From assembly GCA_964035545.1 (NCBI GenBank), contig OZ037767.1:4463680-4527679 (forward strand): DNA of 64,000 bases, read 5' to 3'. The position numbers were made by a program, and so were the translations under genes. Below the pieces are notes generated by a model that searched no databases, was not told the DNA's origin, and worked only from the letters and a program-made list of their open reading frames with translations. This document shows, piece by piece, positions 23,885 through 35,193 of this stretch. The stretch comes from Bugula neritina (Eukaryota; Bryozoa; Gymnolaemata; Cheilostomatida; Bugulidae). The first letter of the stretch is position 1. Each line of letters starts with the position of its first letter.

Positions 23885-26284
23885 TTACGGAGTGCTGCCA
23901 GCAGCGTTCTGTAAGTCCAGCAGCTGATGGTACTGTGCAGGAGACAGTCTCCGACACATAGAAGTAAGTGTCTCTGTATAACCACCACGTGTTAACAGAT
24001 GAGCAGCTGTGTCACCTTCTTTATCCTGAATTGAGAGAATGTCTATTAGGTCAGCGACAGCAAGCTCATCAGTCATTGCTTTCAATGTCTCCCCATAACC
24101 GCTATCTGCTGCATAGTGTAAAGGAGTTTTACCATCTCTATTTTGCAAACGGAGTTGTCTGACCAAGTCTGATGTTGAGACGGAGTTTTCTATGTAATCT
24201 ACTGTCTCTGTATGACCTCTGTCTGCTGCACAGTGTAGAGCCGTGTTGCTGTTTATATTCTGCAGTTGAAGGAGCTCAAGTGTTTCAGGTACAGATAAAG
24301 TAGATAGCATACGTTGGATTATTTGAGTATAGCCTTTGTAAGCTGAATTGTGGAGAGCAGTACTACCAGATTTATCTTGTATGCTGATCAAGCTGAATCG
24401 GTCAGGTGCTGGTACACAGTCTAATATGCAGTTCAATATTTCTAAATGGTTGTTTTCTGCTGCATTGTGTATGATTGTTTGACCTTCTTGGTCAGCTATG
24501 CTGAATACTTTGTTTGCGGCATTTGGGGATATCTTCTTTATTATACACTTCAGAAATTCTGTATGACCTTTATGTACAGCAATATGCATAGCTGTGTTGC
24601 CATGATGGTCCTCCATAGCAATCAGTTTATGAAAATCATCAGCAGATATAGAATCTACGATATGCCTCAGAGATTCAATATTACCTGAAGAAGCTGTGCT
24701 ATGCATAGCTGTATAACCTTTACTATTCTGCATGGCAAGTAACTGGAGTAGCCCATCCTTGTTCTCGATGTTGAATAATTCAAGCAATGCTTCGGTTTTT
24801 ACTAAATCTATTACCTGTTTCAGTATTTCTGTTTGGCCTTTGAATGCTGCTAAGTTCACAGCTGTGTTACCATGATGGTCCTTCATAGCAAGCAGTTTAT
24901 AGCAATCAGCTGCAGATATAGCATCTACGATATGTCTCAGAGATTCAGTATTACCTAAAGAAGCTATGTCATGCATAGCTGTATAGCCTTTACTATTCTG
25001 CATGGCAAGTAACTTGAGTAACCCATCTGCTGGTACAATGTCTACTATACATTCTACTATTTCTGGATGACCTTGATATACGGCACAGAGTAGAACTGTA
25101 TTACCATCCTTGTTCTCAATGCTAAGCAATTCAAGCAATGCTTCGGTCTTTACTAAATCTATTGCTTGTTTCAGTATTTCTGTTTGACCATTGAATGCTG
25201 CCAAGTTCACAGCTGTGTCACCATGAAGGTCCTTTATAGCAAGCAGTTTATAGCAATCATCTGCAGATATAGAATCTACGATATGCCTCAGAGATTCAAT
25301 ATTACCTAAAGAAGCTATGTCATGCATAGCTGTATAGCCTTTACTATTCTGCTTGACAAGTAACTTGAGTAACTCATCTGATGGTACAGTGTCTACTATA
25401 CATTTTATTATTTCCGGATGACATTTACGTGTGGCACAGAGTAGGACTGTATTACCAAAATTATTCGCAATGTTGAGCAGTTCAAGTAATTCCGTGGTGG
25501 TTACCAAATCTATTACCTGTTTCAGTATTTCTGTTTGGCCATTGCATGCTGCCAAGTTCACAACTGTACCGCCCTGATGGTCCTTCATAGCAATCAGTTT
25601 ATAGCAATCATCTGCAGATATAGAATCTACGATGTGCTTCAGAGATTCAGTATTACCTGAAGAGGCTATGCTGTGTATAGCTGTAAAACCATACTCATTC
25701 TGCATGGCAAGTAACTTGAGTAACTCATGTGATGGTACACTGTCCACTATACATTTTATTGTTTCTGGATGACCTTTATGTGTGGCACAATGTATAACTG
25801 TATTACCAACTTCATTCTTGATGCTGAATATTGTGTTTAATACATCAGCTGAGAAATAGTCTTTTATACATTTCACCACTCCTGTATAACCGTTGTATGC
25901 CGCACAATGTATTGCTGTATTACCTTTCCCATTCCTGGTGCTAAGCAATTTCAGTGAGTCTTCTGCTGGTACTGCATCTATTATCTGTTTTAGTATGTCT
26001 GCTTGATTGTTGTATGCTGCATAATGCACAACTGTTGCGGCTTTCTCATTTTGTATAGTGAGCAGACGATATAAGTCATGATCTGTTACCAAGTCTATCA
26101 CATGCTTCACTATTTCAGGAAAGCCGTTCTGTAAAGCTTTGTGTAAAAATGTCCAGCCATTGTAATCTCTCTCACTCAGCACACTAAACAGATCTGTGTA
26201 TGGAAGTGAAGCTAGTTTCTCATTGAACCGCTCTGGGTTTTGACAAAGTTTCCTTAGATCTTCGTATAACTGATGAGTTGACAT
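23885..26284 (-). CDS. Ankyrin-repeat protein, array gene C
   Basis: Single open exon, 799 residues from MSTHQLYEDLRK at 26284. Same 38-residue ankyrin architecture. It carries the repeat deletion (ENKDGLLQLLAMQN) shared with B and F. The C-terminus is LLDLQNAAGSTP; here a short deletion removes the AYRT part and changes the end of the frame, and E and D show similar endings. The 5' flank has the same GTAAGT/TGTATAG intron candidate as B and G. Confidence 0.88.
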   Translation of the reverse strand: MSTHQLYEDLRKLCQNPERFNEKLASLPYTDLFSVLSERDYNGWTFLHKALQNGFPEIVKHVIDLVTDHDLYRLLTIQNEKAATVVHYAAYNNQADILKQIIDAVPAEDSLKLLSTRNGKGNTAIHCAAYNGYTGVVKCIKDYFSADVLNTIFSIKNEVGNTVIHCATHKGHPETIKCIVDSVPSHELLKLLAMQNEYGFTAIHSIASSGNTESLKHIVDSISADDCYKLIAMKDHQGGTVVNLAACNGQTEILKQVIDLVTTTELLELLNIANNFGNTVLLCATRKCHPEIIKCIVDTVPSDELLKLLVKQNSKGYTAMHDIASLGNIESLRHIVDSISADDCYKLLAIKDLHGDTAVNLAAFNGQTEILKQAIDLVKTEALLELLSIENKDGNTVLLCAVYQGHPEIVECIVDIVPADGLLKLLAMQNSKGYTAMHDIASLGNTESLRHIVDAISAADCYKLLAMKDHHGNTAVNLAAFKGQTEILKQVIDLVKTEALLELFNIENKDGLLQLLAMQNSKGYTAMHSTASSGNIESLRHIVDSISADDFHKLIAMEDHHGNTAMHIAVHKGHTEFLKCIIKKISPNAANKVFSIADQEGQTIIHNAAENNHLEILNCILDCVPAPDRFSLISIQDKSGSTALHNSAYKGYTQIIQRMLSTLSVPETLELLQLQNINSNTALHCAADRGHTETVDYIENSVSTSDLVRQLRLQNRDGKTPLHYAADSGYGETLKAMTDELAVADLIDILSIQDKEGDTAAHLLTRGGYTETLTSMCRRLSPAQYHQLLDLQNAAGSTP

Positions 26285-27828
26285 TTTTAATTTTGAAAAA
26301 AAGTACTCTATACAGGTCAAAGTTTAAGTACTGATGTAGCGATGGAAGCAAGGACAGTTTTTGTTGAAAATGTTTTAACTTACTTGAAAGCTTTGGTGAA
26401 TGCTAACTTTTTTCTTTTTCTCATTTTTCTGACTCTAGGAATGTGTACCTCACAATAACATTTAGGTAAATATTTGGTGCAAATGCAGCCTGTTTTGTGT
26501 ATAGGAGCTATGAGAGTAACAATGGTTGTCTGGCTACAAAATAAAATCAATGGATTTATAATTGTTGCTACTTTCTAAGCAACTATAAGAAACATAGGTT
26601 GATGATTATTATATATCATGGTTAATGGTGAAGAAATCCAATAGTGGTTTGCAAGATAATACTTCTGTTATTGAACATTATATAATAACAATCATCTTGT
26701 AGTGATAAAATCAATCTTTCTTTTCAGATATTTCTATTGATCTTAATTTAGCATTTATAATTATGCTCAAGATGTGCTTTGTATGTACATTGTCAGCTAA
26801 TTTGGACAATATAATGTTTCCATGATATTGTAAACTTGAGCTGTGTAATATTTTGCACTGGTCTTAACATATATTTGTACATATGACTTTATGCCGTATT
26901 TTTGCTAAATATTTTGTTGCTTATTCAACAATTTTAGTATGTTTACTCTATTCTTTATATTTGTGCATATCTTTCCAATATTTGCTGTATAATCAATACA
27001 ATTGTTTTTGTTTTAAGAGATTAAAATAAAGCTGAAGGTTTGTAAGTTTTGCAGTAAAAAGAATGAAAATTAGCAACAAACTAGTGGGTTTAATCAAAGG
27101 GAGGTTAAATAGTTTTATCATCTGTAAAGAAATAAACATCAATATAAATTTATACATCATAATTTTAGATGCAAAACTGCAACAACTAGTATTTGCACAA
27201 GTTTGCAATAAAACATTAAAAATCAAACAATGAAATATTTTTGTGTAATGGTGCTTTTATAAAAATTAAATAACAATAATTGCATCAGTGCTAGCTCATC
27301 ATAATCTTTTGGAGAAAAAAGCAATAAATTGTGTCTCTAAATTATTGATAAATACAATGTGTTCATTCGCTATTCAAATACAGTTTACAGAAGCAAAAAT
27401 ACGACTTTAGGACATACATATGTGAATATAAAATAATGATATGTAGCACTAAAAAGTGCATATGTTTATCCCATTTTAAATCATTGTATCACTGATACTT
27501 AAAATTTATGATTTTGGTTGCAAAAATAGTTATAATGAAGAGTAATTAAATCTAAGAGAAGAAACTCCTTGCACTACAACAACACATAATTTAAAATCTA
27601 GTTCTCAGTTAGCAGAAATAATTTCAATCAAAGTTAATGAGTTCAATTTCGTAAAGGACAGAAAGCTGAAAAATTTGTTCAAATTTACTGTTATTAAGAA
27701 ATTAAATTATTTTAATTCAACTGCAAATCTGAAACCAAAAATGGGTGCTGAGATTTTCCAAATTGCAGCTTAAAATTGTTTATATAACAGGCAATGGATT
27801 AACAACAGTGTCTAGTTTGTATGCAGAT
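26285..27828 (-). other. Spacer C-D
   Basis: Shared array spacer, AT-rich, no gene seen. It retains the intact sequence at which the LTR-like element at 30115 is inserted in the D-E spacer (ATTTGTGCATATCTTTCCAA near 26957), so it serves as an empty site. Confidence 0.6.
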
Positions 27829-29409
27829 TTACAATAAACGCTGCATTATCTTCATGCTGATTGAACACGGAGTGCTGCCAGTAGCATTCTGTATGTGCAG
27901 CAGCTGACGGCACTGTGCAGAAGACAGTCTCTGACACATAGAATCAAGTGTCTTTGTATAACCACGTAATAGCAGATGAGCAGCTGTGTCACCTTCTTTA
28001 TCCTGAATTGAGAGAATGTCTATTAGGTCATGTGCTGGTACACAGTCTAATATGCAGTTCAATATTTCTAAACGGTTGTTCTCCGCTGCATTGTGTATGA
28101 TTGTTTTATCCTCTTTATCAGTAATTTTGAATAATTCGCTTGCTTCTTCTGGAGATATTTTGCTTATTATACACTTCAGAAATTCTGTATGACCTTTGTG
28201 TACAGCAATATGTATAGCTGTGCTACCAAATTTGTTCTCTTTAGCGAGCAATTTATATAAATGATCTTTAGATATAGAATCTACGATATGTTTCAAAAAT
28301 TCAGTATTACCTGAAGAAGCTATATCATGCATAGCTGTATAACCTTTACCATTCTGCATTGCAAGTAACTTGAACAACTCATCTTTTCCTACAATTTTTG
28401 CTATACATTTTAATATTTCTGGACAACAGCTACGTGTGGCAGAGAGTAGAGCTGTATTACCATCCTTGTTCTCAATGTTGAGCAATTCAAGTAACTGATG
28501 GGGAGAGATTTCTAAAGCTATCACCTGTTTCAGTATTTCTGTTTGACCTTGCAACGCTGCTAAGTTCACAGCTGTGTTGCCATGATGGTTCTTCATAGCG
28601 ATCAGTTTATAGCAATCATCTGCAGATATAGAATCTGCGATATGTTTTAGAGATTCAGTTTTACCTGAAAAAGCTATACTATGCATAGCTGTAAAACCTT
28701 TGCTATTCTGCATAGCAAGCAGTTTATAGCAATCATCTGCAGATATAGAATCTACGACATGTTTTAGAGATTCAGTATCACCTGCAGAAGCTATATTGTG
28801 CATAGCTGTATAACCTGTACTATTCTGCATGGCAAGTAACTTGAGGAACTTATCTGCCGGTACACTGTCTACTATACATTTTATTATTTCTGGATGACCT
28901 ATATGGGTGGCACAGAGTAGAACTGTATTACCAGCTTCATTCTTGATGCTGAATATTGTATTCAATTCCTCAGCTGAGAAATGGTCTTTTAGACATCTCA
29001 CTATCCCTGCATAACCATAGTTCGCTGCACAATGTAATGCTGTGTTACCTTTCCTATTCGTAGTGCTAAGCAAGTTCAAGGAGTCCACTGCTGGTAATGC
29101 ATCTACTATTTGTTTTAGTGTTTCTATGTGATTGTTGTATGCTGTATAATGTACAGCTGTTTCAGCCCCTTTATTTTGTATAGTAAGCAGATGATATAAT
29201 TCAGTTGCAGTTACCAAGTCTATCACATGCTTCACTATTTCAGTATAGCCATTCCGCGCAGCAGTGTGTAAAATTGTCCAGCCATTGTGATCTTTCTCAC
29301 TCAGCACACTAAACCGACCTGTGTTTGGAAGTGCAGCTAGTTTCTCATTGAATCGATCTGGGTTCTGACAAAATTTCCTTAGATCTTCGTACGTCTGGTA
29401 AGTTGACAT
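27829..29409 (-). CDS. Ankyrin-repeat protein, array gene D (short)
   Basis: Single open exon, 526 residues from MSTYQTYEDLRK. Clearly a shortened member. Near 28030 the motif NCILDCVPA is joined directly to HDLIDILSIQD, removing about three 38-residue repeats that all full-length sisters have there. Another unusual junction (DDCYKLLAMQNSKGFTAMHS) shows exchange between non-equivalent repeats. The frame remains open, so a smaller ankyrin protein can still be made. Ends ..CSISMKIMQRLL after the local frame change seen also in C and E. Confidence 0.85.
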   Translation of the reverse strand: MSTYQTYEDLRKFCQNPDRFNEKLAALPNTGRFSVLSEKDHNGWTILHTAARNGYTEIVKHVIDLVTATELYHLLTIQNKGAETAVHYTAYNNHIETLKQIVDALPAVDSLNLLSTTNRKGNTALHCAANYGYAGIVRCLKDHFSAEELNTIFSIKNEAGNTVLLCATHIGHPEIIKCIVDSVPADKFLKLLAMQNSTGYTAMHNIASAGDTESLKHVVDSISADDCYKLLAMQNSKGFTAMHSIAFSGKTESLKHIADSISADDCYKLIAMKNHHGNTAVNLAALQGQTEILKQVIALEISPHQLLELLNIENKDGNTALLSATRSCCPEILKCIAKIVGKDELFKLLAMQNGKGYTAMHDIASSGNTEFLKHIVDSISKDHLYKLLAKENKFGSTAIHIAVHKGHTEFLKCIISKISPEEASELFKITDKEDKTIIHNAAENNRLEILNCILDCVPAHDLIDILSIQDKEGDTAAHLLLRGYTKTLDSMCQRLSSAQCRQLLHIQNATGSTPCSISMKIMQRLL

Positions 29410-31124
29410 TTCTAATTAAAGAAAAATTCAATAATCTATACAGGTCAAAGTTTAAGTACTGATGTAGTGAGGGAAACAAGGACAGTTGCTCTCGAAAATG
29501 TTTTAACTTACTTGAAAGCTTCGGTGAATGCTAACTACTTTCTTTCTCTCATTTTTCCTGACTCTAGAAATGTGTGCCTCACGACAAAAATTAGCTAAAT
29601 ACTTGGCAGTGTTTGTGCAAATGCAGCCTATTTTGTGTATAGGAGCTAAGAAAGTAACAATGGTTGCCTGGCTACAAAATAAAGTCGATGGAATCAGTTT
29701 TTGCTACTTTCTAAGCACCTATACAAAACATTGTTTGATATTGTTATTATATATCATGTTGATTGGTGAAAGCCAGTAAGCGTGGCTTGTAAGATGATAC
29801 TTCCATTATTGAACAATATATAATGACAATCACCATATAGTGATAAAATCAATTTTTCTTTTCAGATATTTCTATTGATCTTAATTTAGCGTTTGAAATG
29901 CTCAAGGTGTGCTTTATATGTACATTGTCAGCGAATTTGGACAATATATTTCCATGATATTGTAAACTTAAGCTGTGCTTCAGGTGTAATATCTTGTACT
30001 AATCGTAACATATATTTGTACATATGACTATATGTCATATTTTTGCTAAATATTTCGCTGCTTATCTAATAATTTTAGTATGCTTAATAAAATATTAGTT
30101 ATATTTGTACATATTGTAATGGATTTCAGTAGTGCAATTAACAATTAGTTTATATATCGAAAGGGTCGACTCTATGTTGTATATTATTGTGGAGGTCGAC
30201 TACATCGACTCCCAGCCGACTTACATCTTATGGTCGACAGTGGCACCACTAATACCAGCCAATCAGGAAGGACTGTTAATTGATAGCAGGTGGAGCTAGC
30301 TACTCGTAGTGGAAGCACGCTGAGTAGCTAGCCGGGCAGAGCAGCTTGGGACTTCGCTTAGAGTAGTTGTGTGCAAAGTGCTCATTATTATGTAATCGTA
30401 CAATTCATGTTAGTAGTAATTCAATTCTTGTATCTTGTAAATAATAAACTTGTTATAACGTAAATAACCTGGTGTAGTAGCTTTGTATAAGTCGACCCAC
30501 ATAATATAGTGAATTGAGAAATTCACTACAATATCTTTGTGATATTTGCTGTATAATCAATACAATTGCCTTTTGTTTTAAGAGATTAAAATAAAGTTGA
30601 AAGTTTGTAAGTTTTGCAGTAAAAAGAATAAAAATTAGCAACAAACTAGTGGGTTTAATCAAAGGGGTGGTTAAATAGTTTTATCATCTATAAAGAAATA
30701 TACATCAATAGTAATTTATTCATCCTGATTTTAGATCTTGCAGAACTTTAACAACTAGTAGGATTTGTACTTGCAATAAAACCTAAAAGTCATTCATTGA
30801 AATATTTTTGTTTAATGGTGCCTTTATAAAAAATTAAATCATACAAATTTAATCAGTTCTAGCTCACCATAATATTGGGGATAAAAGCAATATATTGTAT
30901 TTCTACGCTTGATAAATACAATATGTTCATTAGCCATTCAAATCTAGTTTACAGAAGTAAAAATATACAATTTATAGGCATATGTGACTATAAAATAATA
31001 ATGCATTGCAGTAAAAGGTGCAGTTTACCTCATTTAAATCATCAACACTTAAAATTTAAGAATTTGAATGCAAAAATAGTTGTAATGAAGAGTAAGTAAC
31101 TCTAATTATCTGCATGCCAATTGA
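29410..31124 (-). other. Spacer D-E with LTR-like insertion
   Basis: Shared spacer, interrupted at 30115-30530 by a TG..CA element (separate entry). The candidate 5' exon of D is present, but a 1-base difference near 29565 breaks the reading frame seen in A and B. That supports the exon being untranslated. Confidence 0.6.
30115..30530 (+). mobile_element. Solo-LTR-like insertion, 416 bp
   Basis: Starts TGTAATGGATTTC and ends GAAATTCACTACA, with ATAT on both sides (30111-30114 and 30531-30534). The sister spacers read straight through (GTACATATCTTTCCAATATT), so the insertion is directly visible. It contains AATAAA near 30444 on the plus strand and several GTCGAC motifs. No coding sequence. 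TG..CA ends with a 4-bp duplication fit a solo LTR; its family is not identified. Confidence 0.8.
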
Positions 31125-33605
31125 TCACGGAGCGCTGCCCGCAGCATTCTGTATGTCCAGCAGCTGACGGTACTGTGCAGGAGACAGTCTCCGACACATA
31201 GAAGCAAGTGTGTCTGTATAACCACCATGTGCTAACAGATGAGCAGCTGTGTCACCATCTTCATCCTGAATTGAGAGAATGTCTAGTAGGTCAGCAACAG
31301 CGAGCTTGTTGGTCATAGCTTTCAATGTCTCCCCATAACCGCTATCTGCTGCATAGTGTAGAGGAGTTTTACCATCTCTATTCTGCAAACGGAGTTGTCT
31401 GACCAAGTCTGGTGTTGAGACGGAGTTTACTATGTATTCTACTGTTTCTGTGTGACCTCTGTCTGCTGCACAGTGTAGAGCTGTGTTACTGTTTATATTC
31501 TGCAGTTGAAGGAGCTCAAGTGTTTCAGGTACAGATAAAACAGATAGCATACGTTGGATTATTTGTGTATAGCCTTTGTAAGCTGAATCGCGGAGAGCAG
31601 TACTACCAGAGTTATCTTGTATGCTGATCAAGCTGAATCGGTCCAGTGCTGGTACACAGTCTAATATACAGTTCAATATTTCTAAACAGTTGTTTTCTGC
31701 TGCATTGTGTATGGTTGTTTTACCTTCTTGGTCAGCAATACTGAGTAATTTGTTTGCGGCATTTGGGGATATCTTCTTTATTATACACTTCAGAAGTTTT
31801 GTATGACCTTTGTGTACAGCAATATGCATAGCTGTGTTACCATAAATGTTCCTCATAGCAACCAGTTTATAAAAATCAGCTGCAGATATAGCATCTACGA
31901 TATGTCTCAGAGATTCAGTATTACCTAAAGAAGCTATGTCATGCATAGCTGTATAGCCTTTACTATTCTGCATGGCAAGTAACTTGAATAACTCGTCTGC
32001 TGGTACAATGTCTGCCATACATTTTATTATTTCTGGATGACCTTGATATACGGCACAGAGTAGAACTGTATTACCATCCTTGTTCTCGATGCTAAGCAAT
32101 TCAAGCAATGCTTCGGTCTTTACTAAATCTATTACTTGTTTCAGTATTTCTGTTTGATCATTGAATGCTGCCAAGTTCACAGCTGTGTTGCCATGATAGT
32201 CCTTCATAGCGAGCAGTTTATAAAAATCATCTGCAGATATAGCATCTACGATATGTCTCAGAGATTCAGTATTACCTAAAGAAGCTATGTCATGCATAGC
32301 TGTATAGCCTTTACTATTCTGCGTGGCAAGTAACTTGAGTAACTCATCTGCTGGTACAGTGTCTGCTATACATTTTAATATTTCTTGATGACCTTGATAT
32401 GCTGCGCAGATTAGAACTGTATTACCAAAATTATTCGCAATGTTGAGCAGTTCAAGTAATTCCGTGGTGGTTACCAAATCTATTACCTGTTTCAGTATTT
32501 TTGTTTGACCATTGAACGTTGCTAAGTTCACAGCTGTGTCACCATGAAGGTCCTTCATAGCGAGCAGTTTATAGCAATCATCTGCAGATATAGAATCTAT
32601 GATGTGTTTTAGAGATTCAGCATTACCCGCAGACGCTATGCTATGTACAGCTGTATAGCCATACTTATTCTGTATGGCAAGTAACTTGAGTAACTCATCT
32701 GCTGGTACACTGTCTACTATACATTTTATTATTTCCGGATGACCTTGATATGCAGCACAGAGTAGAACTGTATTACCATCTTCATTCTCGATGCTAAGCA
32801 ATTCAAGCAATGCTTCAGTCTTTATTAAATCTATTACCTGTTTCAGTATTTCTGTTTCACCATTGAGCGCTGTCAAGCTCACAACTGTGTCACCATAGTG
32901 GTTCTTCATAGCGAGCAGTTTATGAAAATCATCTGCAGATATAGAATCTACGATATGTTTCAGAGATTCAGTATTACTCGAAAAAGCTATATCATGCATA
33001 GCTGTATAACCTTTACTATTCTGCATGGCAAGTAACTTGAATAACTCATCTGCTGGTACAATATCTGCCATACATTTTAATATTTCTGGATGGCCTTGAT
33101 ATGTGGCACAATGTAATGCTGTATTACCAAAGCTATTCTTGATGCTGAATATTGTATTTAATGTATCAGCTGAGAAATGGTTTTTGATACATTTCACTAT
33201 CTCTGCATGACCATAGTATGCTGCACAATGTATTGCTGTATTACCTCTCCCATTCTTAGTGCTAAGCAATTTCAGTGAGTCTGCTGCTGGTACTGCATCT
33301 ATTATCTGTTTTAGTATGTCTGCTTGATTGTTGTATGCTGCATAATGTACAGGTGTTTCATCCTCCCTATTTTGTATAGTAAGCAGACAATATAAGTCAT
33401 GTTCTGTTACCAAGTCTATCACATGCTTCACTATTTCAGTGTAGCCGTTCCGTACAGCGTTGTGTAAAATTGTCCAGTTATTGCGACCTTTCTCCCTCAG
33501 CACACTGAACCGACCTGTGTCTGGAAGTGCAGCTAGTTTCTCCCTGAACTGTTCTGGGCTGCACCAAAGTTTCCTTAAATCTTCGTATAACTGATGAGTT
33601 GACAT
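31125..33605 (-). CDS. Ankyrin-repeat protein, array gene E
   Basis: Single open exon, 826 residues from MSTHQLYEDLRKLW at 33605. Full supercycles without the repeat deletion of B, C and F. The leader (CSPEQFREKLAALPDTGRF) matches F, not its other neighbours. The middle, including AADSLKLLSTKNGRGNTAIH and NHFSADTLNTIFSIKNSFGN, is essentially identical to gene G. Ends LLDIQNAAGSAP. Confidence 0.88.
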   Translation of the reverse strand: MSTHQLYEDLRKLWCSPEQFREKLAALPDTGRFSVLREKGRNNWTILHNAVRNGYTEIVKHVIDLVTEHDLYCLLTIQNREDETPVHYAAYNNQADILKQIIDAVPAADSLKLLSTKNGRGNTAIHCAAYYGHAEIVKCIKNHFSADTLNTIFSIKNSFGNTALHCATYQGHPEILKCMADIVPADELFKLLAMQNSKGYTAMHDIAFSSNTESLKHIVDSISADDFHKLLAMKNHYGDTVVSLTALNGETEILKQVIDLIKTEALLELLSIENEDGNTVLLCAAYQGHPEIIKCIVDSVPADELLKLLAIQNKYGYTAVHSIASAGNAESLKHIIDSISADDCYKLLAMKDLHGDTAVNLATFNGQTKILKQVIDLVTTTELLELLNIANNFGNTVLICAAYQGHQEILKCIADTVPADELLKLLATQNSKGYTAMHDIASLGNTESLRHIVDAISADDFYKLLAMKDYHGNTAVNLAAFNDQTEILKQVIDLVKTEALLELLSIENKDGNTVLLCAVYQGHPEIIKCMADIVPADELFKLLAMQNSKGYTAMHDIASLGNTESLRHIVDAISAADFYKLVAMRNIYGNTAMHIAVHKGHTKLLKCIIKKISPNAANKLLSIADQEGKTTIHNAAENNCLEILNCILDCVPALDRFSLISIQDNSGSTALRDSAYKGYTQIIQRMLSVLSVPETLELLQLQNINSNTALHCAADRGHTETVEYIVNSVSTPDLVRQLRLQNRDGKTPLHYAADSGYGETLKAMTNKLAVADLLDILSIQDEDGDTAAHLLAHGGYTDTLASMCRRLSPAQYRQLLDIQNAAGSAP

Positions 33606-35193
33606 TTCTAAATTTAAAAATTCAATGCCATGTGCAGTTCGAGTACTGATGTAGCCATGTAAATATGGCCAGTTTCTCACGAAAATATTTTAACTTACTT
33701 GAAAGCTTCGGTGAATGCTAACTTCTTTATTTTTCTCATTTTTCTTACTCTGGAAATGTGTGTCTCACAATAACAATTAGGTAAATATTTGGTGCAAATG
33801 CAGCCTATTCTGTGTATAGGAGCTAAGAGAGTAACAATGGTTGTCTGGATACAAAATAAAATCAATGGATTTATAATTGTTGCTGCTTTCTAAGCACCTA
33901 TATATGATGTTAATGATTGTTATTATATATCATGATTAAAAATGGTGAAGAAATCCAATAATGCAGTATTTCTTTATGGTTTGCAAGATAATATTTCTAT
34001 TATTGAACATTATATAATAACAATCATCATGTAGTGATAAAATCAATCTTTCTCTTTCAGATATTTCTATTGATCTTAATTTAGCGTTTAAAATGATGAT
34101 CAAGATGTGCATTGTATGTACATTGTCAGCTAATTTGGACAATATATTTCCATGATGTTGCAAAGTTGCGCTGTGCTTCAGGTGTAATATTTTGCACTGA
34201 TCTTAACATATATTTGTACATATGACTTTATGCTATAGTTTTGCTAATTTATATTTTGTTGCTTACCCAATTGTAGTATGTTTATTTTGTTATTTTTATA
34301 TTTGTGTATATCTTTCCAATATTTGCTGCATAATCAAGGCAATTGTTTTTTGTTTCAACCAATTAAAATAAAGTTGAAGGTTTATAAGTTTTGCAACAAA
34401 AAGAATAAAAATTAGCAACAAACTAGTGGGTTTAATCAAAGAGAGGTTAAATAGTTTTATCATCTTTAAAGAAATGTACATCAATAATAATTTATACATC
34501 ATAATTTTAAATGCAAAACTTCAACAACTAGTATTTGCACTTGCAATAAAACATTAAAAATTAAACACTGAAATATTTTTGTGTAATGGTACTTTTATAA
34601 AAAATTAAATAATAATAATTGCATCAGTGCTAGCCCATCATAATTTTTTGGAAAAAAAAAACAAATAAATTGTGTCTCTAAATTATTGATGAATACAATG
34701 TGTTCATTCGCTATTCAAATATAGTTTACAGAAGCAAAGAATACGACTTTAGGATATACATATGTGAATATAAAATAATGATATGTAGCACTAAAAATTG
34801 CATGCATATACCCCATTCAAAATCATTGTATTAACAATACTTAATATTTATGATATGATTGCAAAAATAGTTATAATGAAGAGTAATTAAATCTAAGAAA
34901 AGAAACCCCTTGTTCTACAAAAAACACATAGTTTAGAATCTAGTTCTCAATTAGCAGAAATAATTTCAATCAAAGTCAATGAGTCCAATTTCGTAAAGGG
35001 CAAAAAGCTGAAAAATTAGTTCAAATTCATTGCTATTAAGAAATTAAATTATTTTAATTCAACTGCAAAACTGAAACTAAAAATAGGTGCTGATATTTTC
35101 CAAATTGCAGCGTAAAATTGTTTACATAACAGCCAGTGGATTAACAACAGTGTCTAATTTGTATGCAGACTTACAATAAATGCAGCATTATAT
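33606..35193 (-). other. Spacer E-F
   Basis: Shared array spacer, AT-rich, no gene. It has the candidate 5' intron donor (ACTTACTTGAAAGC near 33696 on plus) and the intact LTR empty-site region near 34310. Confidence 0.55.
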
